Below are positions 21,786 through 33,793 of a stretch of 64,000 bases of DNA, piece by piece. The notes beneath the pieces were generated by a model. The model searched no databases, was not told the origin of the DNA, and worked only from the letters and a program-made list of their open reading frames with translations. The DNA comes from Anticarsia gemmatalis (lineage: Eukaryota > Arthropoda > Insecta > Lepidoptera > Erebidae). The DNA is taken from positions 7,874,001 to 7,938,000 of the forward strand of contig NC_134766.1 in assembly GCF_050436995.1 (NCBI RefSeq). The letters run 5' to 3'. Numbering within the stretch: position 1 is the first letter of the stretch; each line of letters opens with the position of its first letter. The position numbers and the translations under genes are program-made.

Positions 21786-23388
21786 AAATAGGTGTAAAAG
21801 TTAAGTTTGTTTTTACTTTTCTAGTTCGAAGCATTTAGTTGATTAAAAGCTTTCGTAAAAGTTTGGGATAAACTTTTTCCATAAGTTAACTGTATTGTTT
21901 ACTTGCTACCCAACAAAGTTATAACACATTAGTTGAAAATACTCTTAATACATTTATATTTTTGGTACTACAAGCGCAACTTATATTGTACTAAACAACA
22001 TTTTTTTTGTTAAAGATAAAAATGAAATTAAAATACACAATGCACTGCATTTTGTGTGTAAAATCAGTTACGTACGACAATCACATGACTCGAGATAAGA
22101 CTAGTTTTTACTATAAAAATTGTGTTTTAAATAGAGAAAATACAAAAGAGATAAAAAAAATAATTTCTAAGCTGCTATTGCTGTCTGTTTTATAAAACTT
22201 GGCTATTTCACTTCCAAGTACTCCAAAGCGGGTTGCACGACCTTAACTAGATTTCAACGTAACGTCATTAGATAGTATTAGATAACTAACTGGGGTTCTT
22301 CTGCGGAAAACACGATGTATTTTTGTTCAACTTACAGTTTTAATATTAGAAAATTTCCTGGAAGAGTATTTAGGTCGCTAGGTTATCTTTTTATAAGATG
22401 AAGCTTGAAAGCTACTATCTAACATGTAAACAGGGTTAGTTTTAAGCCATTTACTTGGCGTATTTTCTGGACTTGGCTTATGTTATTTTTACCTTAAGCT
22501 TAATGATATTGTTTGTGTGTTCTTATGTTTCATTAGTACATTGAAATATACATTACAGAGCAATTTGTGTCTAATGTACCTACATTACACACAAATTGAG
22601 TTATGTACGTTATTCACATTTTAATTTTTGTTCAGCTTACAATTTTAATATTAGAAAATTACTGGAATAGTATTTAGTTGGCTAGGTTGGCTATTTTAAT
22701 AGGCTATGTTATGGTACTGAAGGCTGCTTTAAGTTCTTACGCTCTTATTCATAAACACACTATAAACCTATTTTAGTAACAAAACTACTAAAATATGCTT
22801 TCTCTTTTTCATTTCGCTAAGGAGTGAAAGAAACAAAATTTTTGTAAGCTTTTCATAACTTCACATATTATTATGAATATAGCCGTTGGCATTAGTACAG
22901 GGCTTCTTGTAAGATTCTAACAACGGACAGAAATAGCTAACTTTTGTTCTACGAATATTCATATAGCTCAATACATCAAAAATAATAGCTTTTTTAATCC
23001 GATGTTATCCCATTAAAAATGTTTTATTGTAATGTGCCGTCACGGAAAACTTAAGACTACCCTCTCCACGAATAATACTTCATTGCTAAACGGTAAATCT
23101 GCAGAGAATTGTAAATTTACAATACCTTATTTGTTGCCTGATATTTTGATCTTGGCCATGGGCTGACTGTTGTAAGCGTAGTCTCCTTACAGCGCCAGTT
23201 CACTATTTTCAAATCGTTTGAAACTGCGGGTACTTCGACAAAACACTACCGATGTACACTACACTACAAACACTACACTGCGTTCACAATTACTACATAT
23301 TATTTCGTTACCAGGAACTTAGGACTTAGGACTGGCTACATTATACTAATATAACAAAATAAAAGATTACTTAAACAAAATTTTCAAT
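21786..23388. other. AT-rich stretch with one short hairpin
   Basis: Positions 22561-22578 and 22581-22598 (CAATTTGTGTCTAATGTA and its inverse with one mismatch, 2-base loop) form a hairpin. A short lysine-rich frame at 22007-22195 has no recognisable domain. Nothing else was recognised. Confidence 0.45.
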
Positions 23389-23531
23389 ATGGCGACGGAA
23401 AATCGGAAAGGTCACGTAGCGCGCGCGCATCAAAGCGGCCGACTGACAGTTAATGTGTCAAGTTTAAGGCGCTACCCCCTCCCGCACTTCACCCCCAACC
23501 CCGCACGTCACAGTCGCAGCCAGGACTTGCG
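23389..23531. other. GC- and CpG-rich island in AT-rich DNA
   Basis: About 140 bp with CGCGCGCGC, CGGCCG and C-rich runs stand out sharply from their surroundings. A 60-codon frame starts here but shows no domain and ends soon after the island. It may be a transposon fragment or a promoter-like segment. Confidence 0.4.
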
Positions 23532-24096
23532 TAGAATTTTTTGTATGACATCAAAAACGAAGAAATTATGAAAAGTCGAAGTTTTTGTGTTTTTAACCAT
23601 GTATTCGATAAAATAAATAAATCAGAAAAAATAATTTGTCTAGTTCAATTGACAATGGTTTTGCTTTTTTTTAAAATAGTTCTACTGTTATACGCTAGGG
23701 GCGCTGATTAATGCTCCGTTTAAAAATATTGTCTACAACTACTGTAAAATATAGTGATTTTAAAATTAAAAAAAAATATGTACCGATGCGCTAAAATGCT
23801 TAACTTTTAAAAGGTCATATGACATCAAATAAAACGTATCACGTAAGGTTAAAGCCATTAATTATAGAAGCTTATTCACAGTGAACAATGGACTAATATA
23901 ACAGATTGATTCGATTTGACATCGATATAATAACGAACGTTTAATCATGAGAATTACTCGTACTTTTGGGCTCAAAAAATTTTGCTACTATATTCCATAT
24001 ACTGAGGGTTCTGTAGCACAATCTACTACACGGTAGTACTGTTGTAACGTCTTCGAATGAAGTGTTTTACATTTCAGATGACTTGGAAAATATATA
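23532..24096. other. AT-rich stretch, nothing recognised
   Basis: No gene, RNA or clear repeat was identified. Confidence 0.45.
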
Positions 24097-24225
24097 TTTT
24101 TTTATAACCCGTGACCGTCCCACAGCTGTGCAAGGGTCTTCTCTCGAATTAAGCTTTAGCCTAGTGCGCGTTAGTTTGGATGCCCTCAATAAATGTGATA
24201 AAGAACTTTTATTTCTATTTATTAA
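24097..24225 (-). repeat. SINE-like repeat family C fragment
   Basis: Read on the minus strand: TTTATTGAGGGCATCCAAAC, a GCGCACTAGGC block and then CTTGCACAGCTGTGGGACGG, matching the 3' half of family C. The 61-codon minus-strand frame here is incidental. Confidence 0.6.
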
Positions 24226-24621
24226 TAGGTTAATATAAAAAAAAACATGCAACTAAAGAAATAAATGTTTTAAATTACGAATCCTCTTCCACTCAAAAAC
24301 TTTCGCATTGATAGAATGACCATTTACTACTAAATTCTTCTTAACATTGTTACTATTCTTTGTAAAATTGTTTCTACTAGGGAACCCAAAAATATTGGTT
24401 CCACAAAAATGATGGATCAAATATAAAATGGATAGCTTCAACTAAACGAGCGAGGCGATTTAGAATCGACCGATGTCATTGGATTTGTTTCACGACGTTT
24501 CAATCGAATCGTATTTCACCAAACCAATATGGCGGATGACTCGTTTTTGGAATTCTGCAGAAGAAAAACGTGATTCTGATTTTTGTGTTAATGAATTGAT
24601 AGATTTATTTTATTTTACACT

Positions 24622-24700
24622 AGCTTTTACCCGCAACTTTGTTCGCCACCTGAATTTTCCCATTAGAATGCGTAATTTTCCCGTGGTAAAAATTAAATAA
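24622..24700 (-). mobile_element. Family-2 Helitron, 3' fragment
   Basis: CTAGCTTTTACCCGCAACTT, followed by a GCCACCTGAATTTTCCCAT block, matches the 3' end of the element at 4216-4418 in reverse orientation. The 5' half is missing. Confidence 0.65.
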
Positions 24701-26039
24701 AAATAAATATTATGTTGTATAAATGGTTTAGATTGGTAGAGTTGTTATGAAGTAGCTTCATTTCCTGGGTGCTCTGTCATTACTTGTAATATATGTATTT
24801 CAACGCCAAAGTGATACATTTAATTGCGATAAACGACTTTAATAATAGATTATTACTTTTGCTCATTACTGCTTCCGCATGAAAAGATTTCCCGGGAGAA
24901 AAAGTATCTAATGTGTTAATCTAGATTATAAACTACCAGTGAGAATTATGTAGAGAGTAATTTTATTCAAATTCGTTGTGTAGTGTTGGCGTGTTTTAGT
25001 CTCAAATATACATACAACAAATACCGATCATCAAATCTTTCGCATTTTTATTATTAGAACTGAATACAGTTAAATAATTTACAAGTATTTTAATTTACCT
25101 AATTTTGCTTTATAATATTCAATTATAAAAGTGAACAAACCAAAAAAAAAGAAACGCTAATATTTTCTTTACCGCTTTCATGCCTTGACGGTAACCAATA
25201 CTATTCACTGTCGTGGCATTGCAAAATGCACCTTAGATTTACAGGATAAAGTCTATAATAAACTTCAGCCACTCGGCTCAATGTACAATGTACCTACCAA
25301 TTAATTAAGTCACAAGTTTAAAACAAAAAAGGTATCGGTTACTGAATGGCCATTTTGTACCTTACTTTATATTTCATTGGTGTTTCGGAGAAGTGAGTGC
25401 TGAATTTCAGTTTCGTTTTAACGGTAAGGTACAGGACATTTTGGCATTTTATATTAGAAAAAGATGAGACTAGATTGTATACATATTTTAATGGTTTAAA
25501 TTTGGTTAGTTCACATAAAGCAGAGACAAAATATTTTTTTTCGTATGACACTTAAAAAGATAACATTTCATACTCGTTATCTTGTGCTCATAACATATAA
25601 GCATAGCGTGCTTTCATAACTAGCAATCAAACGGATGAATAATAAGTTTGGGAAAGATACAAACTACCTTTGAAATGAATCCTGGCTGCAAAGAAAACTG
25701 TATTATCATTTTAAATAATTTGTTAAGAACACATCTAAAAATGCGAAACCTTTGACCACTCATACCAAAACAGAAGTACCTAACTTATTACATTAGAAAA
25801 CTGAACTAAAAATAAAACAAGTAAAACAGACTAAAAATATAAATAAATATACACAAGGTCCGTACAAGCTGTCACGTCAAGAAGGGCTCTGCATGAAATA
25901 TGATCGTTCGCCACAACGGCACAACCGTACCAGTGGACGACTGGACGTGTTACCGTCGTGGTAACGTGTTGAGGTACTATTTATCTTTTCACGTATCGCG
26001 GCACTTTTAAGTGTAAAATTCAGTTTAAATAATATTTAA
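24701..26039. other. AT-rich stretch, nothing recognised
   Basis: Short frames occur (for example 25339-25551 on the minus strand) but none has a recognisable domain. Confidence 0.45.
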
Positions 26040-26335
26040 GTGGTATAAGTTGACACCTCCCACACAAGTGGTCGCAGGTTCGAACCCGAGGCAACACACC
26101 AACGACTTTTCGAAGTTATGTGTGTATTAGAAATAATTATCACATGCTCCAACGGTGAAGATCGTGAGGAAACCTTGCATGCCTAAAAATTTGTTTAAAA
26201 AACATTTATTGAGGGCATGCAAAGTCCGCAACCCGCACTTGGCCAGCGTGGTGGACTTAAGGCCTAACCCCTCTCTCATTATGGCAGGAGATCCTTGCCC
26301 AGCAGTGGGACATAAATGGGTTAAATTTATTTATT
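26040..26335 (+). repeat. SINE-like repeat family C (long copy)
   Basis: It has a tRNA-like B box (GCAGGTTCGAACCCGAGGCA), CCAACGACTTTTCGAAGTTA, a GTGAGGAAACCTTGCATGCC block, CCGCAACCCGCACTTGG and CCCAGCAGTGGGACATAAAT followed by an A/T-rich tail. The same order is seen at 60925-61140. The 82-codon frame here is incidental. Confidence 0.78.
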
Positions 26336-26394
26336 TAATATTTAACAGTCAAGCCGCGACTACGGTCGATACAATTCGTTTAAAAAGTCGGTTT

Positions 26395-26490
26395 ATAAAA
26401 TAAGGTATCCTAACCTTTTATTTCCAGTCGCGTTTAAGACCCTTTGCATTATACTACTATGTGTACAAGTCGGAAGAATTTGATAAGAAT
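26395..26490 (+). repeat. Dispersed repeat family D, copy 2
   Basis: Collinear with 3395-3500 (see there). Confidence 0.5.
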
Positions 26491-27009
26491 TTAAAGGTTT
26501 AAAGCTAAACGCGTTATTAGGGGTTTGCTGGGGATTTCATGGTTTAGATAATAACTTAAAGTGTAACTCAACGTCAACTTTTTTTTTCAAGACAACCTTC
26601 TCTTATAGAATTATAGTGATTTGATTTACGTTTTAGACAAAATGACAAATATTCTTAAATTTTCAGGTCACGCTTTATACTGCCTAAAATATAACAGATT
26701 ATTAAATAACCATACTATGCTAATAAACAAATGATTCAGTATATGATATATAATGATATGTTTCCAGGCTTTTAAAATTTTAGTAAGATTACCTAGACCG
26801 AAGTAAAGTAAATTTTGTAATAGTAAACCTGGCTCCTCTTGTACGACAATAAAGCGTTTAAAGGTGTATTTACCATTCACCTCTAACATAACCTTTTTAC
26901 AAAAAAACACACTTAACATTTTAAAGCTTAAAGAAAATTCTAAGTGTATATAAAGATTTTAAAAATGTATCAATTCCCTCGGCAACGAACAGCCAATGCA
27001 ATCCCAGAC
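26491..27009. other. AT-rich stretch, nothing recognised
   Basis: An 83-codon minus-strand frame at 26668-26919 has no recognisable domain. No repeats were identified. Confidence 0.4.
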
Positions 27010-27326
27010 GTATTTATTTATTTATTTATTTCAAACTTTATATACAGGGCTGTATAAAGGCGGACTTAATGCCAGGGGTATTTTCTGCCAGTCTACCTTG
27101 GGGTGATGCAGAGATTTTTATGAAGGTGTTAAAAAGAGGAAGGAGAGTGAGTTGAGAAAGGGTGTACAAATAAATAATAATAGGTGTAGACAATATGAGG
27201 TGTAAATAAATAATAATATAAAGTATATGCACACAAAATAAAAAATACAAATATACATACATATTAACTACATAAATTTAAATAAATATAAGATAAATAT
27301 ACATAAATCAATATACATAAATATAA

Positions 27327-27382
<56 letters not shown>

Positions 27383-27560
27383 AGATGATTGTGACGATTC
27401 TGCAACTTTGTTCAATAAAAGATCTCGTACTTTGCTCTTGAACGCAAGACGGTTAGTGGACATCCTGATTTCAAGAGGGAGCGCATTCCATAACAAGACT
27501 GCTTGGACAGGGAACATTCTAAAACATTTCTACTGAAATTCTGTTAGCAATACATGCACT
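27010..27560 (-). mobile_element. 3' end of a non-LTR retrotransposon (CR1/Jockey-like)
   Basis: On the minus strand the C-terminal tail of a reverse-transcriptase polyprotein is readable from 27529 to the stop at 27380-27382: KCFRMFPVQAVLLWNALPLE, then IRMSTNRLAFKSKVRDLLLN and KVAESSQSS. The LWNxLPxEIRxSxxxxxFKxxxxxxL pattern is the usual end of ORF2 in these elements. The 3' untranslated region follows, with an (AT)n tract, a block CCTGGCATTAAGTCCGCCTT in minus-strand reading and AAATAAATAAATAAATA at the tail. All upstream domains are missing. Confidence 0.78.
27329..27377. repeat. (AT)n microsatellite
   Basis: About 24 uninterrupted AT units lie just downstream of the LINE stop codon. Confidence 0.95.
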
Positions 27561-28382
27561 CGAGTGCTGGTAATGTAGAAACTCTTAGAAGAGTCTAGAA
27601 TATTCTAGAAAGTTCGCGGTTTTAATTTAAAATTTCCTTTTAGTGTCAAAGTTACTCTCATAGAATTTTTACTCTCAAAGTTTAGAGTTGAGAAAGAGCG
27701 TTGATTAGGTTTTTATGGTTTTAAACGTTTATTCTATGTATGAATACCTATTACATCGAATTACCTATATACAATTACCTACCTATTTCAAATATAAAAT
27801 AGACTTACCATTTAGCTGTAATTATCATTAAGTAATACATAAGGAACCTATGATTTTGGTCGCCTCTGTGGTCTATACAATATGTGGCTTATAAGACTCG
27901 CTACCATAAGGACGGGGTTCGATTTCCAGGCCAGACATAACGCTAAAAGTTTCTTTCTAATTTGAAAACCTATATCCTTGCAATAGCATAATCTCCCAGC
28001 TGAGCCATATTTAATTACAAATCGTAACTAAACATGAAACTTAATCTCAACTTGTACATTTCATCTAATTTTACTTTTTACAAAACTTATCTGAACTTGT
28101 CTCATCGGATTTATAATTTTGTTCTCAAAACTTTCTTGTGAGATATAAAAACATTTTATTTGTTCAGTAAATAGGCTTCTTTAGACTGGGAACTTTTTAA
28201 TTTTGTTATTTGATTCCTTGAATTAAGTAGGTAACATATACTTTGTTTTTAAGGGCGTGTAACCTCATTCAAGGTTATTTGAGAAAACGTATTGAGTTTG
28301 TCTACAGCGCTCGTTTTCACTTTATTATTTAACAACACTGAAACATGTGATTGGTTCTAAAAGACACAATATGCATTTTTTG
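27561..28382. other. AT-rich stretch with a degenerate tRNA-like SINE head
   Basis: About 27855-27945 carries GGGGTTCGATTTCCAGGC, a B-box-like sequence, after a degenerate A-box-like segment. It is probably an old SINE. Nothing else was seen. Confidence 0.4.
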
Positions 28383-28565
28383 CGGATTTACCGTCATTCA
28401 TTCATTCATCGTTAGTGGTTTTGGGTCAAAGTTGTTCAAGCCGCATGAAGGTCTTTGCATAGCTTACGACTGTTATTTTAATTGACAACTTTTAAGTGAG
28501 CCCTCCTTATACTTTAAATTCTATTATCATCTGGACGCCCTCATTACGTTTAATACTTATTTTTA
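28383..28565 (+). repeat. Repeat family A (diverged)
   Basis: CAAAGTTGTTCAAGCCGC, the GGTCTTTGCATAGCTTACGA block and AGTGAGCCCTCC follow the same order as in the 21590 and 42240 copies, with many changes. Confidence 0.55.
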
Positions 28566-28763
28566 GTTCAGTGTAACGCTAAATTGCAGTTTATTTTGAT
28601 CTAAGAATGAACCAAAATAACAATGCTCAAAAATACTTTTTACATACCATCTTTCAACCTCGATACCAATTTTCTATAGATTTAATTCTCTATCAAACTA
28701 ACATGAATAAAACTAAACACCTTACTCGAAAAATCTCTTCTCACTCTACCGAAACGCCGCTAC

Positions 28764-29073
28764 ATTCTATCAAGCACAAACTCCGCTTGTACGTTCAAAC
28801 GTTTGGCAAAGCTTCCTTTGAGATGAAACACCGACTCGTCACTGCTCCTATTGCTTGTAGTGTGATTATATATAGCTTATATATAGATTATAAATGGGCT
28901 ATCTAACATTGAAATAATTTTTCAAATCGGACCAGTAGTTCCTGAGATTAGCGCGTTCAAACAAACAAACAAACTCTTCAGCTTTATAATATTAGTATAG
29001 ATTCTATCAAGCACAAACTCCGTTTGTACGTTCAAACGTTTGGCAAAGCTCCCTTTGAGATGAAACACCGACT
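28764..29073 (-). mobile_element. 3'-truncated Helitron between direct repeats
   Basis: A 73 bp sequence beginning ATTCTATCAAGCACAAACTC is present at 28764-28836 and again at 29001-29073 with about 2-3 differences. Between them (28838-29001) is the 5' two-thirds of a minus-strand family-1 Helitron, whose 5' terminus touches the second repeat. The Helitron 3' end (CTAG and hairpin) is missing. A 99-codon frame here (28607-28906) is incidental. Confidence 0.8.
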
Positions 29074-30094
29074 GGTAGTTACGTCAGTTTGTTCCCCGGT
29101 TATACTAACAACGTTTGACTGCTTTTGCATTGGAGTGTTATAATAATATGAGTTCGCAATGCTGGAACGTGAAGTATTTTTGAAAATTTAATAAATTAAG
29201 CTTTAAAGGGTTCTTTTGATTTGAAAATGGTAAAGGTAGGAACTAGTGGTTCAATTTAATTTGTCTTTCAGCAGTCTGAAACTCGATCTCTGGTGTCTGA
29301 GTGCACCTAGTGACTTTCAAAAATTTCCCGCAAACATAATCTGCTTCATTAGCAAAAAACAAGTGAACTTTATTCAAAGCTTACTTACAGATTCCTAAGA
29401 GAATTTTTATAAAGTTTCCTACATTTTATTTGGCTTATAAAGCTTCTAAAAGCAGCAATTGAGGGAAAAATACTATCTCTTCCTGTAATTTTCCTTCATA
29501 ACATCACTCAGCTGGCAGTAACATCGCGATAACAGTTCTACAATTCAATCACGATTTCATTGTCCAATAGCTTAGCAGAGACCCTTATTTAGCACGGTAT
29601 TATAACAACCAGCTGCATAGGCCTATGCAGCTGGTTGTTATTGTGTAATTGATGCTCTGAATTCCAAAAGCCGCGAACCTTTCGTATAACACTTTCTTCT
29701 AAGTTGATGTACTAAAGTACCTTACCATACTTCAAAAACTATAATTTATACGTAGTTTTAAAGTTCAAAAGATTGCTACTAACTTTTATCAAGCGAATCA
29801 ACATCCAACATCGAAACACTCGAATGCGACTGTCCAAACGTCTGTTTTGAATAACTAACGAAGTCGCTCAGTTGAACTCGAAGTTACAACTTGTAGTTAG
29901 TTACTGCAAACCTTGTACAACACTAATGGGTCGTCAATATTGTATTACATTTCGAAACTGAATAATATCCATATTATCCATATCTAGTAAAATAATATTT
30001 TGAATACAAGTCGCAAAAAATACTTTAATTTTGTTATTATAATAAGCTATCTTATCCACGTGGCTCCGTTTGCGTACTAAATTTTAGTTTCTAA
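29074..30094. other. AT-rich stretch containing a perfect palindrome
   Basis: Apart from the palindrome at 29602-29641, no gene, RNA or repeat was recognised. Confidence 0.45.
29602..29641. repeat. 40 bp perfect palindrome
   Basis: ATAACAACCAGCTGCATAGG is followed immediately by its exact reverse complement, with no spacer. It contains CAGCTG twice (E-box-like) and AGGCCT at the centre. Confidence 0.95.
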
Positions 30095-30350
30095 CTAGCT
30101 GACCTGCGCAACTTCACTTGCGTCCAATAAGAGAGAATGGGTGAAATTTTTCCCCGTTTTTGTAACATTAATTACTGGTACTCTGCTCCTTTTGGTCGTA
30201 GCGTGATGATATATGTATAGCCTATGTCCTTTCTCGGGTATCAAAATATCTCCATACCAAATTTCATGCGAATTGGTTCAGTTGTTTAGGCGTGATTAAG
30301 TAGCAGACAGACAGACAGAGTTACTTTTGCATTTATAATATTAGTATGGA
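30095..30350 (-). mobile_element. Chimeric Helitron (family 2 5' end, family 1 3' end)
   Basis: In minus orientation the 5' part is family 2 (TCCATACTAATATTATAAAT, the TCTG tract, AACTGAACCAATTCGCATGA). The 3' part from about 30236 to 30095 is family 1 (GGTCGTAGCGTGATGATATA and GCGCAACTTCACTTGCGTC in plus reading, ending in CTAG). Flanks are A and T as expected, so the chimera behaved as one transposition unit. Confidence 0.8.
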
Positions 30351-32819
30351 TTAATACCTAAAATAAATTCTTTGGTAAAACGAACTAAGGTTATTAGTCA
30401 GCTCTTCATGCAAAATTTCCCTTTATATATTTACAAAAAAAGCTGTAAGAATTTGGTTAAATTTTGGTGGGGTGACTGGTTAAATACCGGATACCTTAAT
30501 TTATTTTAAATTTTTCACACATTATCATTTAAAATGACCGAGTTATTATTAGTTTTTAAGGCATTAGAAAAATTGTCTGCTAAAAAACTTTTAACCACAC
30601 GCAAATCAAAAATCTGTTGGCCACATTTTGGCTCTTTCATTTATATAATTTAATAAAATAAACAACATAAATCTGGCCAAACCTAGTGAACACTATCAGT
30701 GCATAATAGATGTCGTTAATTAACAAGCCAGCTCAAAGCTTGTTCCTTGAATATTTACGTGACATAGTTCGATCAATTCACTTTGTAACACAAAGGCGGT
30801 TGTTCTATCATTTACTGAGGAAATTGTTGTTCAACAACAACATTATATTCACATCTTTATAGCTAGTGTAAATGTGTATGTATTTATGTTACACTTTATC
30901 AAAACGGCTAAAAGATTTCAGTAATTTCATGTGGTATGGTAACAAAATATATCTTGATGAAAAACGTAGGCTGCGGTATAATCTTGTTAAACTGCTGAAC
31001 GAATTTGAATAAAATTTAGTATACAGATAATTGATAGCTCGTTTACTAAATATATATAAGATTTATGGGGAAAGAAAATATACTTTGTATTAAACAATTT
31101 ATATTTTCTTCTTCCAAAAATATTTTCACGCGGACGTAGACACAAGCAGAAACTAGTAATATGATATTTTGAATACAGTTCGCAAAAATACTTGAATTTA
31201 TACCAAAAAACGATTTCCCTTATCTTCCACAGAAAACAATCTAAATACATAATCTTGGGTTGAATCTATCGGAATTCTTGGTAGAAAGGCTTTTCAGAAA
31301 AAGTCAAAGGTTGGTAACAATATCGTTTTATCAGAAATCTGGATCAAATTTAGCATTCTTGAACAAGTACGAATCATTCTTTGATTTGGATTGTAAGTGA
31401 AAAAGATCTAGTGCAATTCAAGATTCGTGTATTCACATATAATTGTGAACTAATGAACTATAATCCAACAGCTTAGTAGTTGCCTGCAAGGTTCGTAGCT
31501 AGCAGGCTTATACAGCGGACTCGGACGCGGACGGTAGTCTTATAGATATAGTCTTCTTTATTTTAGAGATAGACATAATTGTTAATTGTAATCTAGGTAA
31601 ATCCTGCACGACAAGGCTTTCTGTTATTTGGTCGGACTAGATCTAGAATTTTTTTATGAAAATCAGATTATCGTTTCTCTCATTCTGCTCTTCACTGTTC
31701 CTCAAGCAATTTTAGAAGTTAATCCTATAATAATTCTATTATATCCAAGAGTGTAAATAGATACGCTAAAAAAACAATTTTGCTAAAATAAAAATGTAGG
31801 AATACTACGAAATAATAAGAAAAATCTATTAACTTTTCTATCACTTACATGAAATCCAAGAAGCAAAAATTTTCGAAGTATTACACCAACATTTTGTTAA
31901 AAATGTATCCTCGAGAACTCAAGGTTTCAGAAACTAATCGTCGTCACAATTCGTTTAACGAACGCCTCGGGGCTATGATTCAGGTGTAATCTTTGTAATT
32001 CAATTGTGTTTAAGGGCTGTGAACAAACTGGACTTAAGAGAATATTAAATAGGGGATTTTCCATTTGAAAATGAAAATATAAACGTTAGGAGAAGATAGT
32101 CTTAGCCAGGTAAAATGAATCTTTGAATTACTGCCAACAGCAAACGATTAGCAGACAGACAATGGCGGCGTTGATTTCTCCGCACCTCAAAATATACCTG
32201 AATTAGTGGCAGGTCATCAGAATTGGTCTCATACAAATGTTATTAAGTATTGCCCTTATTATATATACGTGTTGGCCAAAACAAATAAGTGTGTCGTGAA
32301 TTCGTGAGTTTGTAATTCAAATAATTATCTTATTCATTTATTTATTTATCAGTTGTTCATTTTCTTATCTTTAAATTGTAGAAGATTCTGCTTTCGGTAC
32401 CTTCATGAATAAATAAATTATTGTTATGAAAGAAGGACAATTAAGGGCTTTGCATGCCCCCGATATTTTCCTTTCGCCTTTAAAGCACGTAACTATTTCA
32501 AATCCAGATAACTGTTATTTTTTCTTGTATTAGTCACCCCTATTGCACCGCCCGGATTTTAGGTTAATAACTTTAAGACAAAAGGTATTGGTTTTTAATC
32601 AAATCCCGTTTATTTAGGCCAGATTCACAGTTAGGGCCAAGGGCGAAGGGCTGGCAGTCGAGAATAATTGGACGCCCTTTAATTACAATGCAGTATTTAA
32701 TTAATTTAAGAAAAGTTTTTTGATCATCACTCTTGTTTAAAAACTTTGTTTGGACATTGACAGCAGACTGATGTTAGCAGAGGCTTTTTGTGCGAAGTGT
32801 GCAAATGAGTTTCTGTACT
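30351..32819. other. AT-rich stretch with weak repeat remnants
   Basis: About 30940-31060 resembles a decayed Helitron-type subterminal region. 32440-32490 on the minus strand has weak similarity to family C. Frames such as 30987-31250 on the minus strand have no domain. Confidence 0.35.
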
Positions 32820-32960
32820 CGGGCCTTTACAAACGTGCAAACTACGTCATGTGATTTTACTATACATATTATTATATGGGACTATTTCGGTTGCACTTAC
32901 ACATTGTCACATACTTATGATTCTTTAGATTATGACGCGGTTTGCACTTTTGTAATGGGT
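32820..32960 (-). mobile_element. Palindromic-ended MITE family M, copy 1
   Basis: The ends are inverted copies: GGGCCTTTACAAACGTGCAA on the left, and on the right the complement of ACCCATTACAAAAGTGCAAA. Its reverse complement is collinear with 62051-62173 across the whole interior (CGTCATAATC, AAGAATCATA, ACAATGTGTAAGTGC). No coding capacity is present. Confidence 0.72.
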
Positions 32961-33570
32961 TAAGTTGAATATTAATAACTGTGAAGGAACGCAAGCTTTA
33001 CATGGGTTATGTTCACATACATTACAAATATTTCATAAAAAGAGGGGCGAGAGACAATATCTGTATAGTGTACAAGCAACAATACAAATTAAAAATTTAT
33101 TATAACGAAAAAAACAACAAAGAAGAAAAATTATTCTTGCAGGTTCAGGAATGAAATTCTCAGAATTAAATCCATTGTACTATGAAATTGCACTAATAGG
33201 ATTCGATCATTTCAAGTAACACAGTTTACTAACATTCAACCACAAACTACATATTTTAATACATAACATTTTACATCATATCTTTTCAGTCTTCCTCTTC
33301 AATATCTTGCTCTCTCAATCTTCCGAACATTTTAATCTCGGTCAAGTTTTCAGAGACTTTAATTACACTTTGATATTTTACATCTTGGAATAACACTGTG
33401 AATATTGAGAAAATTTCACAGTTTATTTTTAGAAATATTTTAGACCTACCTTGCTTGGATTAGCTGTAGAGATTTTGGTCCTTTTCATTCACAGATAGTT
33501 ATAAACTTGATTGATAGTGATAGAACATCAATTTACTAATCCATGATTACACTGTTTTGAAAACATATTA
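32961..33570. other. AT-rich stretch, nothing recognised
   Basis: No gene or repeat was identified. Confidence 0.4.
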
Positions 33571-33793
33571 CTTTTTTTGTTTGTTTGAACGCGATAATCT
33601 CAGGAACTGCGGGTGCGAATAAAAAAAAATCTGCTGTTGGATAGTCTGTTTATTGAGGAATGCTAAAAGCTATATAACATTACGCTACAAACATTAGGAG
33701 CGGAGTAGCAACGAAAAATGTTTCAAAAAAAGGGAAAAATATGACTCATGATATCATTTATGTGACGCAAGCGAAGTTGCGCGGGTCAGCTAG
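33571..33793 (+). mobile_element. Non-autonomous Helitron, family 1, 5'-truncated
   Basis: It starts within the GTTTGTTTGAACGCG tract and ends GACGCAAGCGAAGTTGCGCG, GGTCAGCTAG, then T. The TC terminus is missing. Confidence 0.8.
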
